A model generated the notes under the pieces. That model was given only the letters and a program-made list of their open reading frames with translations. It was not told where the DNA came from and ran no database searches. A program made the position numbers and the translations under genes. Below, one piece after another: positions 30,850 to 42,810 of a stretch of DNA of 64,000 nucleotides (position 1 is its first letter; the number at the start of each line of letters is the position of its first letter). Origin of the DNA: Diphasiastrum complanatum (lineage: Eukaryota > Streptophyta > Lycopodiopsida > Lycopodiales > Lycopodiaceae); contig CM055104.1 in assembly GCA_029204225.1 (NCBI GenBank), positions 45,885,835-45,949,834 of the forward strand, written 5' to 3'.

Positions 30850-33243
30850 TTGTACTTACTAATAGATCCATCTTGATTGTACTTTATTCTATAGATCCAC
30901 TTACATGCAAGTGATTTATTCCCTCTTGGAAGAATTACAAGATTCCAAGTATGATTTTCTTCTAATGCATGATACTCTACTTGCATTGCATCTCTCCAAA
31001 CTTTAGATCTATATGCTTCTTCAAAAGATTATGGTTCTTCAAGCAATGTAGCTAAGAAAGAGTAAGAGGTAGAAGATGTAGAGTCTTCCTTTTGCTTTCC
31101 CTTGTCTATAGGTGAGCCTCGAGGGCTCGGCCTTGCTTCTTGATGATCTTCTCGGCCCCCTTTGACTAGGATCCTTGTCTCCATCCTCGGGTTTGTCAAG
31201 ATCCTCAATGCACAATGGGTTAGATCCATTTGACAAGCTCTTAGCAAATTGTGACTCATCAAAAAGTACATCCTTGCTTACCTTTACTTTCTTGGATATA
31301 GGATCATATATCCTATAGCCCTTGCTATTTTCTCCATAGCCAACAAAAATCCCTTTGAAGGAGGTAACATCTTCCTTCCTTCTTGTCTCCAAAGGAATGT
31401 GGACATAGCAAATACATCCAAAGATTTTAAAACCTTTTACATTGGGTTTCTTACCAAACAAAGCTTGATAAGGTGAGATCCCATCAATAGCACTACTAGG
31501 AAGTCTATTACACAAGTAATTAGCACATGTTATAGCTTCTCCCCAAAATGAGATGGGAAGTGATGCATCAAGTCTTAAAGACTTTGCACATTCACATAGA
31601 CTCCTATTTTCCTCTCGGCCACCCCTTTTTGTTGGGGGGTGTAGGAACAAGTGTATTGCAATTTAATGCCATTGATCTCACAAAAGTCTTTCATTTTATT
31701 GGAGGTGTACTCTCCTCCATTATCACATCTTAGTGCTTTGATGGAAGTACTACTAAGTTGCTTCTCAACTAGAGACTTGAACTTAATAAAAGCTTCATAC
31801 ACAAGTGTGAAAAATGCAAAAATAAGCTTGGTAGAGGCCAAAAATCTTGTATATAGATAAACACACATGTGTGGAGCCTGTTCCCATGTGTGAAAATAGT
31901 GTACTTGTCATGTACCATAATCATATAGGTTATACATATGATTTAATTCAAGTTCTAGTGGCTAAAAAGGCCAAAAACTAGTTTTCTAGACATATGACAC
32001 ATGGCATCAATCTATTGATTGCATGAGCCACATACTTTGGTTAGGTGTCATATCACATGTGTAGAGGACAGCTCACATGTGTGGAATAAGCTGAAGTAGG
32101 CGAATTTTGACTTCTAGAAGATTTCCAAGTAGATCTCCATATAGAAGGAAAATGGACCAAAAGTGCTCAAAATAGAAGGTTTTGTCCAAGTGTCAATTTT
32201 GCATGATGAATCATCATATGACAAAGCACCTTCACACATGTGGGATCAAAGGGATGATCAGTACCACGAGATCTCACTTATTGTATATATAGAGCCACAT
32301 TTGGCCATAATCAGTGTGAGACACCAATCTTGGTTTTGGAAGCAATTTTGAGCGATTCTCTCCATTTGTCTACATTTGTTTTGATTGTTTTGAGGTTCTA
32401 TCAATGTGTACTTTATTTTCAGGTTGGAGTCCGTACTCAGACAATGTTTCACACGTGTGAAGCCATAAAGTACACTTACCTTCAATTAATGATTGTTTTT
32501 GTTAGGATTTTGTGTCTAGAATTGATCTAGATTGATCTTAATTTGAAGTAGATTGATAGATCAAGTAATCTGACATCCAATCCCTCTTGAGGATCAGATT
32601 AGGATCCACTCTTGGTCCTTTTTGTACTTTTTGCACAACAAGACTTTTCTTTGATAGTAACTCAAGCCATGTGAATCTAGTACAATCATCTATAAAAGCT
32701 ACATACACCAAGGCACCTCCATTACTTGCATGTGAAAAACTATGTCATCAGAATGTATGAGATCCAAGGGAGAGGGAGATCTTGATGAAGGTCTCTTGTA
32801 AGAAGATTTGTGTGACTTTGCAAGGCCACATGCCTCACACATCTTTCCACACTTCTTGAAAGCTCTTGGTAGGCCGAGAGCTAGTTCCTTGTTTGCCATT
32901 GACTCCATAGATTGAAGATTAGGATGGCCTAATCTTTTATGCCAAAGCTCCACTTGTAGATACTCTTTAATGAATCCCAGGCCTCTTTGGATGAGGCACA
33001 AGAAGACACCTCCTTCAAGAGGTCATTGCATACATTCAACTTTATGCAATGTAGAGCTAATCTTACTCTCTTCTTGTATTTGGTTTGTTCTTGGGGAGCT
33101 TGAGGCTCTTCCTCAACTCCTAGAACTATGTCAAAGAGGTCATGGATCACTAGGAGTGATTCCATTCTCACTTTCCAAATGGAATAATTTGTGGAAGTGA
33201 GTCTCTCACTTGATTCCAACAAATATCCACCCATGGATGACAT
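30850..33243 (-). pseudogene. Element E Gag-IN-RT remnant polyprotein
   Basis: Gag begins at 33243 (MSSMGGYLLESSERLTSTNY) and runs about 95 residues to about 32955, where it is joined out of frame to the pre-integrase (ELWHKRLGHPNLQS, CEACGLAKSHKSS). Integrase follows: AFIDDCTRFTWLELLSKKSL, an interruption by solo LTR M, then VYEAFIKFKSLVEKQL, ALRCDNGGEYTS, YTPQQKGVAERK, FWGEAITCANYLCNRLPSS and GYRIYDPISKKVKVSKDVLF. The hinge and the very start of RT (NHTWNLV, CKWIYRIKYNQDGSISKYK) lead directly into the polypurine tract. A frameshift lies after AERK and a stop in the hinge. It is not functional. Confidence 0.88.
31806..32637 (+). repeat. Solo LTR M (832 bp) inside element E integrase
   Basis: A TG...CA-bounded sequence (TGTGAAAAATGCAAAA to TTTTTGCACA) is flanked by the 5-bp duplication ACAAG at 31801-31805 and 32638-32642. 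Removing it with one ACAAG restores the integrase reading KKSLVYEAF. A plus-strand TATATATA lies at 32284-32291, and a TTTCACACGTGTGAAGCC G-box block near 32447. No internal region remains, so it is the product of LTR-LTR recombination. Confidence 0.9.
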
Positions 33244-33841
33244 TGTAGAATGAATGCTCTTCTAAAAAATCTCAAAGATTTCTGAATTTTAAAAAGATCT
33301 ATGAGAGGCCTAAAGCTCACAAGATTGCCCATAGCCTTGTCTCTATCAAACTAGCACACAACCTTGAATGATACACAAAGATCTTGACAAAAAAATTCCT
33401 AGCTTTCAATCTCACAAAAAATTTTGCTTTACACTTTTCTTAGAAATTTCACTCCAACTAAGGATCTGAACAAATCAGCCTCTTAGATATGATCTTAGAC
33501 TCCAAAAGAAAATGCTTCAATGATACAAAACTCTATTTGGTCATAGGCATTAGCTAGATTGAATCTAGATCAATACTATGCTTCAAAAAGCACTAAAAAT
33601 GAACAAGAATTGTGATTTTAGGACCAACAAACACAAAGTAACATGAAATGAAAGTTGCTATATGGTTTTACACGTATGAAAAGTACATACACAGCTTCCA
33701 AGTCGATTTGATCCAAATAGAAACAAGCTATCACTCTAGATGAACTCGCCCTCACTAGAATTGGCCAAAAACAAATTTTGCCAATGATCTTAGCAAGTTT
33801 TATGATTAAAATGATCACTCTCTTACTTAGCTTTGATACCA
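33244..33841 (-). other. Element E 5' leader and primer-binding site
   Basis: Untranslated leader of E. The primer site at 33830-33841 reads TGGTATCAAAGC on the minus strand, one base different from the usual Met-tRNA complement TGGTATCAGAGC, and abuts the LTR. No gene is present. Confidence 0.7.
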
Positions 33842-34679
33842 TGATAAAATTTTAGTTTAAAGGACAATAATGATTGTACTTAACAATCATAGAGAGTTAT
33901 TGGTTGCTTAATCAATGGATCTATCAAGTTCTACACAATAGATCTTGATCTAGATTCATTACACTTAGATTTAAGCAAGAGCAATGGATCAAAACTTCAT
34001 AAATTAGTGAAAGCAGCCTCACACGTGTGGACCACTGTCCACAGTACGGCCTGCACCTGAAACAACAAGTACTTTGGTTCTTGATAGCAATCATTCATAG
34101 AAATCACAATTCTAATGATAGAAATCTTAAAAAAGTGTAGAATGCAAAAGTCTCATGAATCTCATTAGCAAAATGATGATCCTTTTATGGATCAAGTGCA
34201 TCCACGAGTCTGGTACAATCCAGCAGGTCTTCACACGTGTGAAGAGTTCCACATCACTCAGATCTATCCATTTGATCCATCCTTGATCCTTATCCAAAGT
34301 TGACCTACTAGAATATGGCTAAAATCCAAAGAGCTAGTCTCCTAGAATATAGGAATATTCCCTACAAAATAGGATCTCTTCTAGAACTCTATACACACGT
34401 GTGAGCATCCACTTGCCATGTGGGAGCATTTACTCATGCACATTCAAGGAAAAGCTAATTTCTAGGTGAGTAGTCAACTTGACTAAAAACTAGTCATATC
34501 ATGTTCACACTAACTAGATTGATACAAAATCAAATTAGATACATACAAGTATGAAAAATACTTTCTTTCACACGTAGGAACAGGCTCCGCACGTGTGAAA
34601 TCAGATCATGAACATTGTTCTAATGATTGATCTTTATTTACAATAAACAATGTCAAGTGAGAAGTGACAATTTTCAACA
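33842..34679 (-). repeat. 5' LTR of element E (838 bp)
   Basis: On the minus strand it runs from TGTTGAAAATTGTC to AAATTTTATCA. A TATA-like CCATAAAAGG (minus) lies near 34186. G-box words CACACGTGTG occur near 34020, 34232 and 34395. The outer 520 bp are an inverted copy of F's LTR at 34940-35465. Confidence 0.88.
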
Positions 34680-34939
34680 TTTGTGACAATCAAGCTTCTC
34701 AACAAATTGCTTCCAATCCTATCTTCCATACTAGACAAAGCATGTTGAGATAGCTCACCACTTTGTGAGGGAGAAGGTACAATCCAAGGAGGTGCAACTA
34801 CATCATGTACCATCATCTGAATGCATAGCTGATATCTTAACCAAGCCATTGTCCAAAAATCCATTTTTCAAGTTAAGATATGCTCTTGGAATTGTAGATA
34901 GATGTACGTTAGATTTGCCAAGTTAGAAGTGAGGAGGAG
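34680..34939 (+). pseudogene. Copia copy F: RNase H C-terminal tail
   Basis: The plus strand reads CDNQASQQIASNPI, then, after a frame change, HHFVREKVQSKEVQLHHVPS, ADILTKPLSKNPFF and LRYALGIVDRCTLDLPS before a stop. This is the classical Copia RNase H end. It runs into GAGGAGGAG and an LTR. The upstream part is replaced by element E, whose 5' LTR abuts it, so E appears to have inserted into F's RNase H. Confidence 0.9.
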
Positions 34940-35465
34940 CGTTGAAAATTGTCACTTCTCACTTGACATTGTTTATTGTAAATAAAGATCAATCATTAGA
35001 ACAATGTTCATGATCTGATTTCACACGTGCGGAGCCTGTTCCTACGTGTGAAAGAAAGTATTTTTCATACTTGTATGTATCTAATTTGATTTTGTATCAA
35101 TCTAGTTAGTGTGAACATGATATGACTAGTTTTTAGTCAAGTTGACTACTCACCTAGAAATTAGCTTTTCCTTGCATGTGCATGAGTAAATGCTCCCACA
35201 TGGCAAGTGGATGTTCACACGTGTGTATAGAGTTCTAGAAGATAAAAGTTGACCATTTTTCTTAGATCCTATTTTGTAGGGAATGTTCCTATATTCTAGG
35301 AGACTAGCTCTTTGAATTTTAGCCATATTCTAGAAGGTCAACTTTGGATAAGGATCAAGGATGGATCAAATGGATAGATCTGAGTGATGTGGCACTCTTC
35401 ACACGTGTGAAGACCTGCTGGACTGTACCAGACTCGTGGATGTACTTGATCCATAAAAGGATCAT
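34940..35465 (+). repeat. 3' LTR of copy F (truncated)
   Basis: It starts CGTTGAAAATTGTCAC (first base changed from the expected T) and follows the E LTR sequence in the opposite orientation for about 526 bp. It is cut at 35465 by a Gypsy LTR (G). The first 520 bp form an inverted repeat with 34160-34679. Confidence 0.88.
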
Positions 35466-36228
35466 TGTTGGAGGGTTTGCAGATCCCAAGGCAACCCTAA
35501 CCCTAGTTAATAAGTGAGAGGGATTTGGCACCCTGTGTGTGTAAGTCCAACCCGATGATCACATAGTTATTTGATTGATTAGTTAAAAGCCAATAAAGAG
35601 ACTTTAGGCCTTTTTGCGGGACTTTTAATGTCATAGGGCCTAAATGTCAAGTTAGTGAATAAAGTTGGATTTCCCTCCAATTTTGATGGTTCCCACACTT
35701 TTTTAAAATTTGAATAAAAAGAGAGGCAAGAATGGACCAATAGGATTCAGAGGCCAGGGTCCTCCTCTCTACTATAAGAAGGGACCAACTCGAGTTGCTC
35801 ATGATGTTCATTTTCTCATTTCAATGAAGCAGATTGGTTCTCTTCAAAAATGGGTTGATGAATGTCCTTGCTCTTCTTTTTTCCTTCTCCATCTCTCATG
35901 TTTTCTTTGGATTTTTGCTAATTGTTGGATCTGATTGTTATTGGGATTGCACGTTATTATACTTTTTATGAGAGAGAAAGAGAGAGAGAGAGAGAGATGA
36001 AGTGTAAGCTATCTTTGTTGTGGATGGTAGAGTTAATGGATCGTAGTGTTAAAGAATAGGGTTAATGGATGTAGAGTTAGAGTTTGAATTTTCCATTCAT
36101 GCTAAAATCTGAACTAAAACTATCGCTCTCATGGGAACGAACCTATGCGTGACAACTAACTCCGTCTCTATGATGCTAGATTGACTAGATCTTGGATTCA
36201 GGTTAGGCAAGGAAAGAAACCCACTACA
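35466..36228 (+). repeat. 5' LTR of Gypsy element G (763 bp)
   Basis: It runs from TGTTGGAGGGTTTGC to ACCCACTACA and is followed by a Gypsy primer site. TATAAG lies at 35773-35778, and a GA-rich microsatellite at 35968-35998. It inserted into F's LTR, so the expected left target duplication would be ATCAT at 35461-35465. The right partner was not found. Confidence 0.8.
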
Positions 36229-36232
36229 ATTT

Positions 36233-36250
36233 TGGCGCCGTTGCCGGGGA
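36233..36250 (+). promoter_or_regulatory. Gypsy primer-binding site
   Basis: TGGCGCCGTTGCCGGGGA is the primer-binding sequence well known from plant Athila/Tat-type Gypsy elements, normally assigned to an Asp tRNA. It lies four bases after the LTR end. Confidence 0.85.
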
Positions 36251-36665
36251 GCTATGCCAATTTTTTTGGTTGCAGCATGATTGTTGGATGGTTAGCTTGC
36301 ATTAGGCATCTTGTCATGGCATGTGTTAGAACTGCATTTTAGGGTTAGTTTGGAATTGATTTTGCTTGATTTGAGTGGATTTGGTTGAAACACAACGGAT
36401 CAGCATCCATGCTCAACAAGTCCACAAACATCGACAAAAGGCATGGTATGATTAATCTCTAAAACTAAAAGAGTTCCACGTTGGAGACAAGGTCCTCTTA
36501 TACCAAGCCAAAACATTTAAGAGCATACTGAATTTTTTAGGCCAAGGACCTTATGTCATTCAAAAGATATTTGCCTCTAGATATGTCCAACTCCAAACCC
36601 TACAAGGTGATACCTTAGACATTGTGGTCAATGGAAGCAGACTCAAAAAGTACAGTAAACCCTGT
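36251..36665 (+). pseudogene. Gypsy element G: leader fused to integrase C-terminus
   Basis: After about 145 bp of leader the translation reads HKHRQKAWYD, a stop, then KEFHVGDKVLLYQAKTF, LNFLGQGPYVIQKIF and DTLDIVVNGSRLKKYSKP. This is the C-terminal domain of Gypsy integrase (the VGDKVLL and GPY motifs). Gag, protease, RT, RNase H and the integrase core are missing between the leader and this segment, so G is an internal deletion derivative. No 3' LTR is seen to the right. Confidence 0.8.
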
Positions 36666-39600
36666 TTTTATCTTGATATGTACTAAATTTCTTTTATTTC
36701 CTAATTTTCTTTATTTATTTCTATTTACTGCCACTAGCCATTTTGTCAAATTTTTGATATGTTTCTTTTTATAGACCATCAAGATATCATCAAATCAGGA
36801 ATACAATCAGCCTTTTTATATGCAACCACCATATTCATTTTTTTTTTCTGAATTTTGATGCACAATCATATCAGATAGAATTCGTCTAGACCCATTTTCA
36901 CTGTGTACGATTCATTTATCACCTTTGCAAATTCTAGTACAAAATCAGACCTTCCAAAAATAGGAAAAAAAATCAAATTTTCATAACTAAGTAAAAAGAA
37001 TGGCATTTCCTTACTATTGTGGTAACAATGAAATGTGTTTCCTAGATTGTTCTTATTGTTCTTACTAAAAGACATTACAATATCAAACTGTGTCACATTA
37101 ATTCTAGAGTACAAAGACAATATATCATTTCCAAACCTATTTTTCAATAGTTTGTTTGCTATCATTCAATGCCATGTCGTATGTGGAGGGAGTGGCTTCC
37201 AATACTAGATGCAATTACAACAAGGTTGCACATCCCGACACGTAAGTATTTCTATATTGTGCTTCCGAAAAGCTTTATATTTTGCATTATGCATTGCTTA
37301 TATTTTGACAATCCTTCTCTTGTATTATTAGTTTAATACTAATGTGAAAGTGTAATATGCTCACTATGTGTGCCCACTATACATGTATGGTAAGAGGCCC
37401 AAAAACCAACATAATCAAGTAGTCCATTAATAACATAGTAACATCATACTAAATATATTAAGTATGACAAATCACAAGTTTGTATCGGAGTTGTAAACAA
37501 GGGATCACACTTGTGGTCATATTATCATCAACATTATCTATTGTATTGGATGTGTCATAGCTTACCCTTTTTTGTTTCAAACACACACCATCAAACAATA
37601 TCAAATATGGAACCAAGAGGTTACATATTTGAAAATAACCATAGAAGTATGTTGCAATTGCAATGACTAGTGGACTACATACACATCTTGAAGAACCTCT
37701 AGAGTATTAAAAACAAGCTACAACGTGCTGAAATTTAATTCCACTCTAAAACCCTTCTCTGCAAAATTGCATTGGCAAGGTATGTCACAATTGCATCATA
37801 CAAGGAAATTTTCTTCCTTTTTTCCTTGCAGCATGTAGAAAGTTTCTTGATTGTGATGGGGCCTTGACATTTTGTGAGTAATTGCATGCAAGTTATGCAA
37901 ATTTGTGAATTGCTAAATCACAAATTTTGACAATTTCCAAATTGTCAACAAAAGAAGAAACTAATTGCTCACAAATTGGCTAAATCATGATTTTGACAAT
38001 TTTTTTTTGCTAGAAATGATTTGCAAAAATCACTTGCATTCAATTCACCAACTTGTACAAGTAAGCTTATGTTTACAAAAAGAAAGGGACTTAGAGAATG
38101 GTGAGCATTCAATATTTTTTGATGAAGATCATGATGATACAAATCAAAAGTAAAAAGAATAAGAAAAACAAACAAAATTATATCTTCAAACATGGCATTT
38201 TGGCCACAACAAAATGACTAGAATATGCCACAAAAAGTCACTCGACTCTAAAAAATCAGACAATCTATGTTTGAAAATGATGTTATATCTCATAGCACAG
38301 TCTATAGTGTTCAAATTTTGTAGCTATAAAAAATCTTAGATGATGGAGACGCAACAAATTCGATTACTTAAATCAATAGCTATGCACCATCTAGAGCAAC
38401 TATTGACTTGAAAATTCATTCAACTTACCAACCATGCACACAATATCTCATTTTTTAGAAATAAACGGAGCTAGAGCAAAGGAGATAGATCCAAGGAGTT
38501 AAAGCAAATTGAGCAATCAACCAGTTCATACTATGAGCCATGATGGCATGAATTATAAAAAGAACATATAGAAAGACAAAAAAAATATCACTTTCAAACA
38601 CGCCATTTTGTCCATAACAATATGACAACTAAATGGCATAGAAATCATGGTCTGCATCGCTAATAATTTCTACGATACATATTGAGGCTCAATAAGCAAT
38701 CTGTTTCTGTTAGACATTGTTATATCCCATAGCAATAGATCAGAAAATGCTAATAAGTAGATGGCAATGCAAAGACATGAAAGAGATCTTGCGTGTGAGA
38801 ATCGGTTTCTGAATAAACATGTTCTCATTTGCATCCAAACCCTTCACCTTCAAGAATACAAAAACATATGTTTACAAGGTACAAAAGTTTCAAGAATATG
38901 TTCCTTACAAATCTTGGCATGTGCGAGTGAGCTCAAAAGCAATGGTGATTTGATTTGTCATTCAGACGTTGGAACTATCAAAACTCTCCATCGCATATAC
39001 TCCCTTATGAAATAGTTGTAATTTATGGTATCACACATATGTTCATCCAATTTTATCCCTCTTTTCGTTCTCACTTTTGCTAATGTTGACATGCCAAATC
39101 TATGATGCATTTGCCTACGCTCAACAAAAGGCATTGCTTAGGTTTAGTAACAATGCTAGCATTATTGACATTTCCTCTTAAGTGAGTCCAAATGTAACCT
39201 CCTAAGTTCTTGTGTATGAAATGTGCCCTCTTGCACCAATCAACAATCCTTCATAGCTTCAGGGGGATGTGCAACATTGAAGTTTATTTATTGTCCATGT
39301 GCAGCAAACATCACTTCCACAAAACCATGAGCTGATTTGTGGAAACATGACAATGGCTTTTGATACCAAAAAAACTTGAAGCCACTCTAGATTCAATAAT
39401 TTTATTACAATGACCTCTCCCAAATGCTTTCATGCCTTGGCATTTTCTCATGCTTACTAGTTTAGACGTCGTATTGCCAACAAAGTATCATGCAACTAGC
39501 TCTCTTTCACTTTACTTGCCAACTATAGGCTTCTAATTCCCAAAATTTCTCTTGTGTACAAACATTGAAAAATGCTATTTAAACACAAGTAACTATGGGC

Positions 39601-39673
39601 TTTCTAGGCACCCATTGCACATACTCAACATCAAGTCAATGCAACACATTTTTGTGGTCATTATTCCACTCTT
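36666..39673. other. Anonymous AT-rich sequence with a degenerate duplication
   Basis: No gene family is recognised. The segments 38150-38330 and 38560-38720 are diverged copies sharing AAACATGGCATTTTGGCCACA/AAACACGCCATTTTGTCCATA-type words and ATGTTATATCTCATAGCA/TTGTTATATCCCATAGCA. The region lacks LTR termini, primer sites and polypurine tracts. Confidence 0.45.
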
Positions 39674-40022
39674 TTAGGGTGCTTCTTCTAACATTCTGCA
39701 TGGTGGAATTAACAAATCATCCTCCTCTTGGAAGTTCAATAGTTTTGACAAAGCTTCAAACATTTTTTGAAAATGAGGCTCTAATGATAAAGGAGTGACA
39801 TCTAGAGCAAATTTTTTCCATATGTTTTCTAGTGCTGGCCCCTCTTCCATGAACCGAAACAACAAAAATAATTCCTCCTTGGCACTTTGGAGAATAGAAT
39901 TTGCCAAATCACCTAGCAATGTCTCATTAGTGATAGCTTTGCACTATAACAGTCCAATGTGCACCACCTCTGCCAAAATTGTTAAAAGAACATTTGCCTT
40001 ATCCTCAGTATCCATCAACTAT
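39674..40022 (-). pseudogene. Possible exon of an unidentified host protein
   Basis: The minus strand carries an open stretch beginning after TTTATAG (a possible splice acceptor at about 40023): LMDTEDKANVLLTILAEVVH, one stop, then NETLLGDLANSILQSAKEEL, FRFMEEGPALENIWKKFALD and EPHFQKMFEALSKLLNFQEE to a stop at 39674. The amphipathic, Leu/Glu/Lys-rich composition looks like genuine helical protein rather than random DNA. No family is recognised, and the single in-frame stop suggests decay. Neighbouring minus-strand frames (40036-40254, 40655-40891) may or may not belong. Confidence 0.3.
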
Positions 40023-42810
40023 AAACATTTTGTAGTCAAACATAAAACCAAAAAAAAATGTTTTTTTTAAATAGAAATAGAAGCAAGGTACTGTATGTGA
40101 ACATTATTGTCATAATGAATTTTCCCCATGTATGTACTATGTTTCTCCACCAAGCCAACCAAGTCTCCAATGCAACTATCATAAGCATGTCAAAGTTTCC
40201 ACCATGTTCTAATTTGATTGTAGATAGCATTTGTCTCATCTTTCCTTGATTCACTTTTGATATTTCTCCCTATGTATTTTCTCACGCTATCTTTAAAATG
40301 AAACAAGAACAATTTTGCCATTCATCAGTGTATTGAGGTAGTCCATATAGCAATTTAGTTTGCTTGTGCCTGATTAGCCATGAAACCATGAAAGTTTACA
40401 CTTGATATGTACAAGCATTACATGGTCAATCAATTTCCAAAATAATATTTGAGCTTGTACATCTTGAACCTACATAACATATATTGCAATTGTGTGCATG
40501 GATTAATTCTTACATAAGACCACACATTACACCCTAAATACAATCATATTAATAAAACCATATTCAAACATTGATTAAAACACTACCTTGTTTCATATAC
40601 ATGGGTAGACATTGTATCCCAATCTCTGATGTGATACACATGGTCAAAACAACATCAACATTTTCTCGAATTACCTCCTGACTGCATTCTTTTGACACTA
40701 TCCACACTTGAGGCCGGTCCCACTAAAGGCATTTCAAATATAATGATGAAACAAAACGTTTCAATTGCCAAAGCTTTGCTAGCTTTCCACCCTATTTTGA
40801 TAGAAAAGACACACGAAGCAAAAAATTTTGTGAACAGTTTTGCGACACATGACACAAAATTATTCGCGACACAAAATCTTTCGTGCTCCACAAAGGGCCA
40901 AGAAAATCAACCAAGTACCATGAGGTACAAATATTTGATCTAATATCGTTACATCAGTAGAAGTGCTTTAGGATGTGGCTAATCTGCCACTCTTGTAATC
41001 CATGATTAGTTATAGATGTTTAATCTGTCTGATCAGGGAAGTTACTCGACGCGACAAAAAAAGTTCGCGAACTATATACATTCTGCTTGATGCATAAAAC
41101 AGTAAGACAAATAATATACAGAATAGATGTCCACTTGTGAGCGAGACAATATTGTAATAGGATCAGCAGATCCAAGAAATCTGCTAGTAAGCGAGACGCT
41201 ATTCGTGAGAGAACTGTATTTCTCTCATGCTAATGCACTGTGTGGATCTGTCACATAGTGCTTGAAATTGTCACTATCATGCACATAATATTCTCGAATG
41301 AATTTTTGTCTGCTATTGTTCGTGTATCTCATTTACTTGTTTATTCAATTTCGCACATTGGTTCAATCTTGTTGAATGTTGTATTAATCTATAATGTAGA
41401 TCAGTAGTGTCTGTCTACATTCTAGAGGATTGTAGCAATGATATAGCCGGCAGTGACCAACAATCATATCTGAATTCCATACGAATTGATTTTGTTTGCA
41501 AGTGGTTTTCGCTTCGTGTTTCATTTTCGCTTCGCTTTGCGATCACTTCGCTTTTAGCATAAATCAATTTCAGAGCTCATTCAAGTTTCACTGCGCTTCG
41601 TTTCATTTTGTTTTGTTACAGAGCCTGATTGATCTCTTCGTGAATTCTTCTTGAACAAAAATTTTCGAGAACAAAATAGTTTCGCGAAAGTCCGCAAATT
41701 GTTAGAGAGACTCCCATCAGTTCGTCGCTAGAATTTTAGCTGGAATTTCACTTTTGCGTCATTCCATCATATAAAACATCCACTACGCTTGTCATAATGT
41801 TATTGTTTAGAAAACAAAGAACCATGGAAGTAATAATTCCATATAGACATTTCTTATATAATTAGTTACTTGGCTTTCATGCCCACCCAATATATAGGAA
41901 ATGTGTAGCACATAGCCATTCTAAAGAACATGTTGTTGTCACGGCCACAACACTTGTAGTCCTATAGAATGGTAGATGCAACCAAAAAGCTAGAAAGGGC
42001 TTCACTACAAATACATTTAACCTTTGAAAAGTATATATTGAGGCATGATGTACAATCACGATAAACAATAAAAATGGCAACCCTTTACAAGTCAACAATT
42101 CAAAGAACTTATTACCTTCAACACACAATAAATGGCTAATTTTCCATCATGTAATATAATAAGCTGACTATAAATAAGACAATTATCTATATGCTTGGCA
42201 ATGCATATGTCATATGGTAACATGTCAGCTTCCACCATATTTCCTATGGTAACATGTCAGCCTTAGCCAACTACAATGCACACGAGCTACTAACTCAATT
42301 AAAGGTACATAGTCTCAAAAGACCACATAATCATAAGAAGTTGAAACTTAACTTAGTACTGTATGTTTTACATTTTCATGAAAGCATAAGATAGAATTAA
42401 AAAGTGTGGTCATAAAGTAAAAAATCAGCCTCACTGTTTGAATTGTCGTCAGTAATACATTTGCTTATTGGCCTTGTAGGGCCACACATATACATTCATA
42501 TGCGAACTACTTAGTTACAAGCTTGTCAATCAAGCAACAATAGCAATAACAAACAATATCAACAATCATATCATCTCTACCATGTGACAATAGATAACCA
42601 TGCCACAATTGTGGAGGTAAAGAGATTTCACCATGTAGTTCCAAAGCATTTCACATCACACACAACGTGGCTTTTATCGAATAGCATTTTCAATCATTTG
42701 TTGCCTTAAACATCACTATTGTGATAGCTGATGCATGCATTACTACCACACCAACACAACTACATAAAAAATCTAGTTCAAAGGTATTGCATTCATTTGA
42801 AGGTGTCCAC
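40023..42810. other. Anonymous sequence, no gene recognised
   Basis: Between 41030 and 41760 the composition shifts: TTCGCGAA-type words and repeated TTCGCTT occur (GTTCGCGAAC at 41067, TTTCGCGAAA at 41681). This may be an LTR or leader of an unidentified element, but no termini were found. The rest is AT-rich and featureless to reading. Confidence 0.35.

Larger units (their letters stand above)
30713..34679 (-). mobile_element. Element E: Copia deletion derivative
   Basis: This minus-strand element has a complete 838-bp 5' LTR (33842-34679), a primer site with one change (GCTTTGATACCA at 33830-33841), gag start, pre-integrase, integrase and an RT stub running straight into the polypurine tract (CTCCCCCTT at 30843). 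Two internal deletions removed the Gag C-terminus plus protease, and nearly all RT/RNase H. Only 130 bp of the 3' LTR remain at 30713-30842, fused to Gypsy relic N. A solo LTR (M) sits in its integrase. Confidence 0.85.

Noticed and set aside
35485-35505. Telomere-like AACCCTAACCCTAG
   Set aside because: Only two units, and it lies inside the Gypsy G LTR.
35710-35934. 74-codon plus-strand frame
   Set aside because: Falls wholly within the Gypsy G LTR, downstream of its TATA box.
41030-41760. LTR with TTCGCGAA palindromes
   Set aside because: No TG/CA termini, primer site, polypurine tract or second copy could be found; kept only as a compositional note.
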